From Nitrospira sp. CR1.3 (lineage in GTDB: Bacteria; Nitrospirota; Nitrospiria; Nitrospirales; Nitrospiraceae), in contig WIAH01000015.1 in the NCBI GenBank assembly GCA_014055525.1, positions 1-64,000 of the forward strand: a stretch of 64,000 nucleotides of DNA, in the 5' to 3' direction. The translations under genes were made by a program, and so were the position numbers. Shown here in pieces: positions 62,726 through 64,000 of the stretch; the first letter of the stretch is position 1, and each line of letters starts with the position of its first letter. The notes beneath the pieces were generated by a model. That model was not told where the DNA came from and did not search any database. It saw only the letters and a program-made list of their open reading frames with translations.

Positions 62726-64000
62726 TCACCTGCCGCAAGCTCTCTGGAACACAGCCTGGGACACTCCAAACTTCGGACCCAGAATCCGGATTCCCGCCTG
62801 CGGATACCTGAAGCGTGCGAGTTTGACGCGGCAGGCATACTTCCACCGCTCGATTTTCACCGAAATCGGCGGCAGGACCCGCTGCATCCCCTCGGTCGTG
62901 ATCTCGGTCCAGAGATCCGCTTCCGGCAAGAGCTTCCAGAGGACATCCTCCGGAGCCGCCACCAGCCATTGCGCGACCTCACGCTGTTCCCTCTCTTTCA
63001 TCCTGATACAGGATTCGGCCGTGGCCGATGCGGCTGCCCACACCAGATCCACGCGGTTCCCTGACAGATGACCGAGGACCGTGGCTTCAAGGAGCCCGTA
63101 CCGCAAGGCCTTGACCGAGAGGCTCTGCCAGAACCGGTTCTGGAGCGCGATGAGCGCCTCGTCGGCATCCTCCTGCTCCGATCCCGCCTCACCTTCTTCT
63201 GTGGTGCCTTCATCGGAGACTTTCTCGGCTGGGTCATCCTCCGACAGCTCGTCGCTCGCCGGGGATGCCGTGCCTGTATGATCTGACTCGGCTTCATCCC
63301 GCAGATCCGCTTCCGGCACTTCGCCGAAGAGCAAATCCTCCTCTTCAATCGATCCCAGCGCCGCCACTTCCGCAAATTCCTGGGCGATGTCGGCACAGAT
63401 GGGATCAGGCTCCTGGTCGTCATCCCGCACCACCGCGCGAGACAACGCCAGTTCGTTCTGAAGCTGGTCTTCCGCCGACAGCAGTGTTGTCGTCTCACTC
63501 CAGCCGCACAGACAACTCCGCTCCTGGATTCCAGCTTCAGATGTCCCGAAAATCAGCCGTTCCAGGACAACCGAAGCCTTGCATCGGGGGCAGGCCTGCT
63601 GAGGCAGTTCCACAGAGTGAGCTGGCTGGACGTTCGTGATTGCCTGTGGCCTTGGCAGGTGATGGCCGAAACAGATCAGGCATTGCCGGGGACCAGTGAT
63701 CCATGTCCCTCCACATCGTTCGTCCTCCGACAACACCACCGGCACCTGAAGACCGCACAGCGGCATTGCCCGGGATAAGTCCAACCGACGAGCTCGCCGT
63801 CCGTCACGCAGCGTGACATACACACTGCGGTATCGGCGGCGGAGCACTGCGATTCTGGGTTCAATCGGGGCATGTTCCTCGTCATAGCGATTCTCCCACG
63901 GCGTGCGAGCCGTCTGCATCAGCCGATTCGACCAGTCCACTCCCTCCATATCCGCCAGCCGCCGTTCAAGACGGTACAGGTTGACCGGATGGATCCTGTG
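62726..64000 (-). CDS. Large cysteine-ribbon/acidic protein (paralogue B), start beyond the window
   Basis: At least 407 residues; the frame stays open to the window edge (HPVNLYRLERRLADMEGVDW...), so the true start is probably outside. The N-terminal half has Cys clusters (LCGLQV, CLICFGHHLPRP, CPRCKAS, CLCGW), the middle is acidic (residues about 185-270), and the C-terminal part is helical and ends GIRILGPKFGVSQAVFQRACGR. The pattern CFGHHLPRP...AHSVELPQQACPRC mirrors the paralogue at 60698-62068. Function unknown; related to the SSB cluster by position. Confidence 0.68.
   Translation of the reverse strand, partial: HRIHPVNLYRLERRLADMEGVDWSNRLMQTARTPWENRYDEEHAPIEPRIAVLRRRYRSVYVTLRDGRRARRLDLSRAMPLCGLQVPVVLSEDERCGGTWITGPRQCLICFGHHLPRPQAITNVQPAHSVELPQQACPRCKASVVLERLIFGTSEAGIQERSCLCGWSETTTLLSAEDQLQNELALSRAVVRDDDQEPDPICADIAQEFAEVAALGSIEEEDLLFGEVPEADLRDEAESDHTGTASPASDELSEDDPAEKVSDEGTTEEGEAGSEQEDADEALIALQNRFWQSLSVKALRYGLLEATVLGHLSGNRVDLVWAAASATAESCIRMKEREQREVAQWLVAAPEDVLWKLLPEADLWTEITTEGMQRVLPPISVKIERWKYACRVKLARFRYPQAGIRILGPKFGVSQAVFQRACGR

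Overview
The window is a metal-resistance and accessory-gene region of a Gram-negative bacterium. Outer-membrane factors, periplasmic adaptors, lipoproteins, c-type cytochromes, a GH57 glucan enzyme next to a glucan phosphorylase, and multi-ubiquitin-type genes together fit a Nitrospirota (Nitrospira-like) chromosome. That assignment is an inference from gene content; no rRNA or other phylogenetic marker is present.

Region 1 (about 0.2-12.5 kb, all minus strand): zinc alcohol dehydrogenase, a P2A (calcium-type) ATPase, a CopB-type P1B-3 copper ATPase, a mini YHS metal-binding protein, and a glucan-metabolism group (GH57 enzyme, a c'-like cytochrome, a glucan phosphorylase carrying an N-terminal YHS domain, a DUF2934 protein).

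Region 2 (about 12.7-41 kb, all minus strand): three RND-type metal efflux operons. Two are Cus-like (20.9-15.1 kb and 30.9-23.7 kb) and share more than the pump: each has an exported head protein, OMF, MFP, RND pump, a SAM methyltransferase, a small 'Asp-His/EYY' lipoprotein and a 4-TM membrane protein. The third is Czc/Cnr-like (40.9-34.7 kb), followed by a BamE-like lipoprotein, a SHOCT protein, a P1B-4-like ATPase with an APC motif, and a MerR-family regulator with a near-ideal MerR operator and two tiny downstream ORFs before a strong terminator. A remnant of a P1B-1 copper ATPase (about 41.0-41.2 kb) marks the island edge.

Region 3 (about 41.2-56.5 kb) is a defence island. It has a stand-alone RadC, then a ubiquitin-like conjugation cassette (zinc ribbon, Ubl ending in ...PPG plus three residues, E2-like protein, JAB-E1 fusion, DUF2188). 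Next is an eight-gene minus-strand cluster: SNase-like nuclease, HsdR, HsdM, HsdS with an extra C-terminal domain, a small DNA-binding-like protein, a pPIWI-associated-nuclease-like protein, an AAA/DUF3696 ATPase and a PLD-like protein. Immediately upstream of this cluster is a gene for an RtcR-like activator (CARF-like sensor, sigma-54 AAA+ domain, Fis-type HTH). A textbook sigma-54 promoter (TGGCAC-N5-TTGC) lies between the activator and the nuclease gene, so the whole cluster appears to be an inducible, ligand-gated sigma-54 defence operon. I consider this the most interesting item in the window.

Region 4 (about 57.3-64 kb) looks like plasmid or integrative-element cargo: an orphan DarG-type macrodomain, hypothetical proteins, a DUF104/VapC toxin-antitoxin pair, two SSB-like OB-fold proteins, and two large, related, cysteine-ribbon/acidic proteins that flank the second SSB.

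At least four genes carry single-base frameshifts, mostly at short G/C runs, which suggests either consensus sequencing errors or gene decay.
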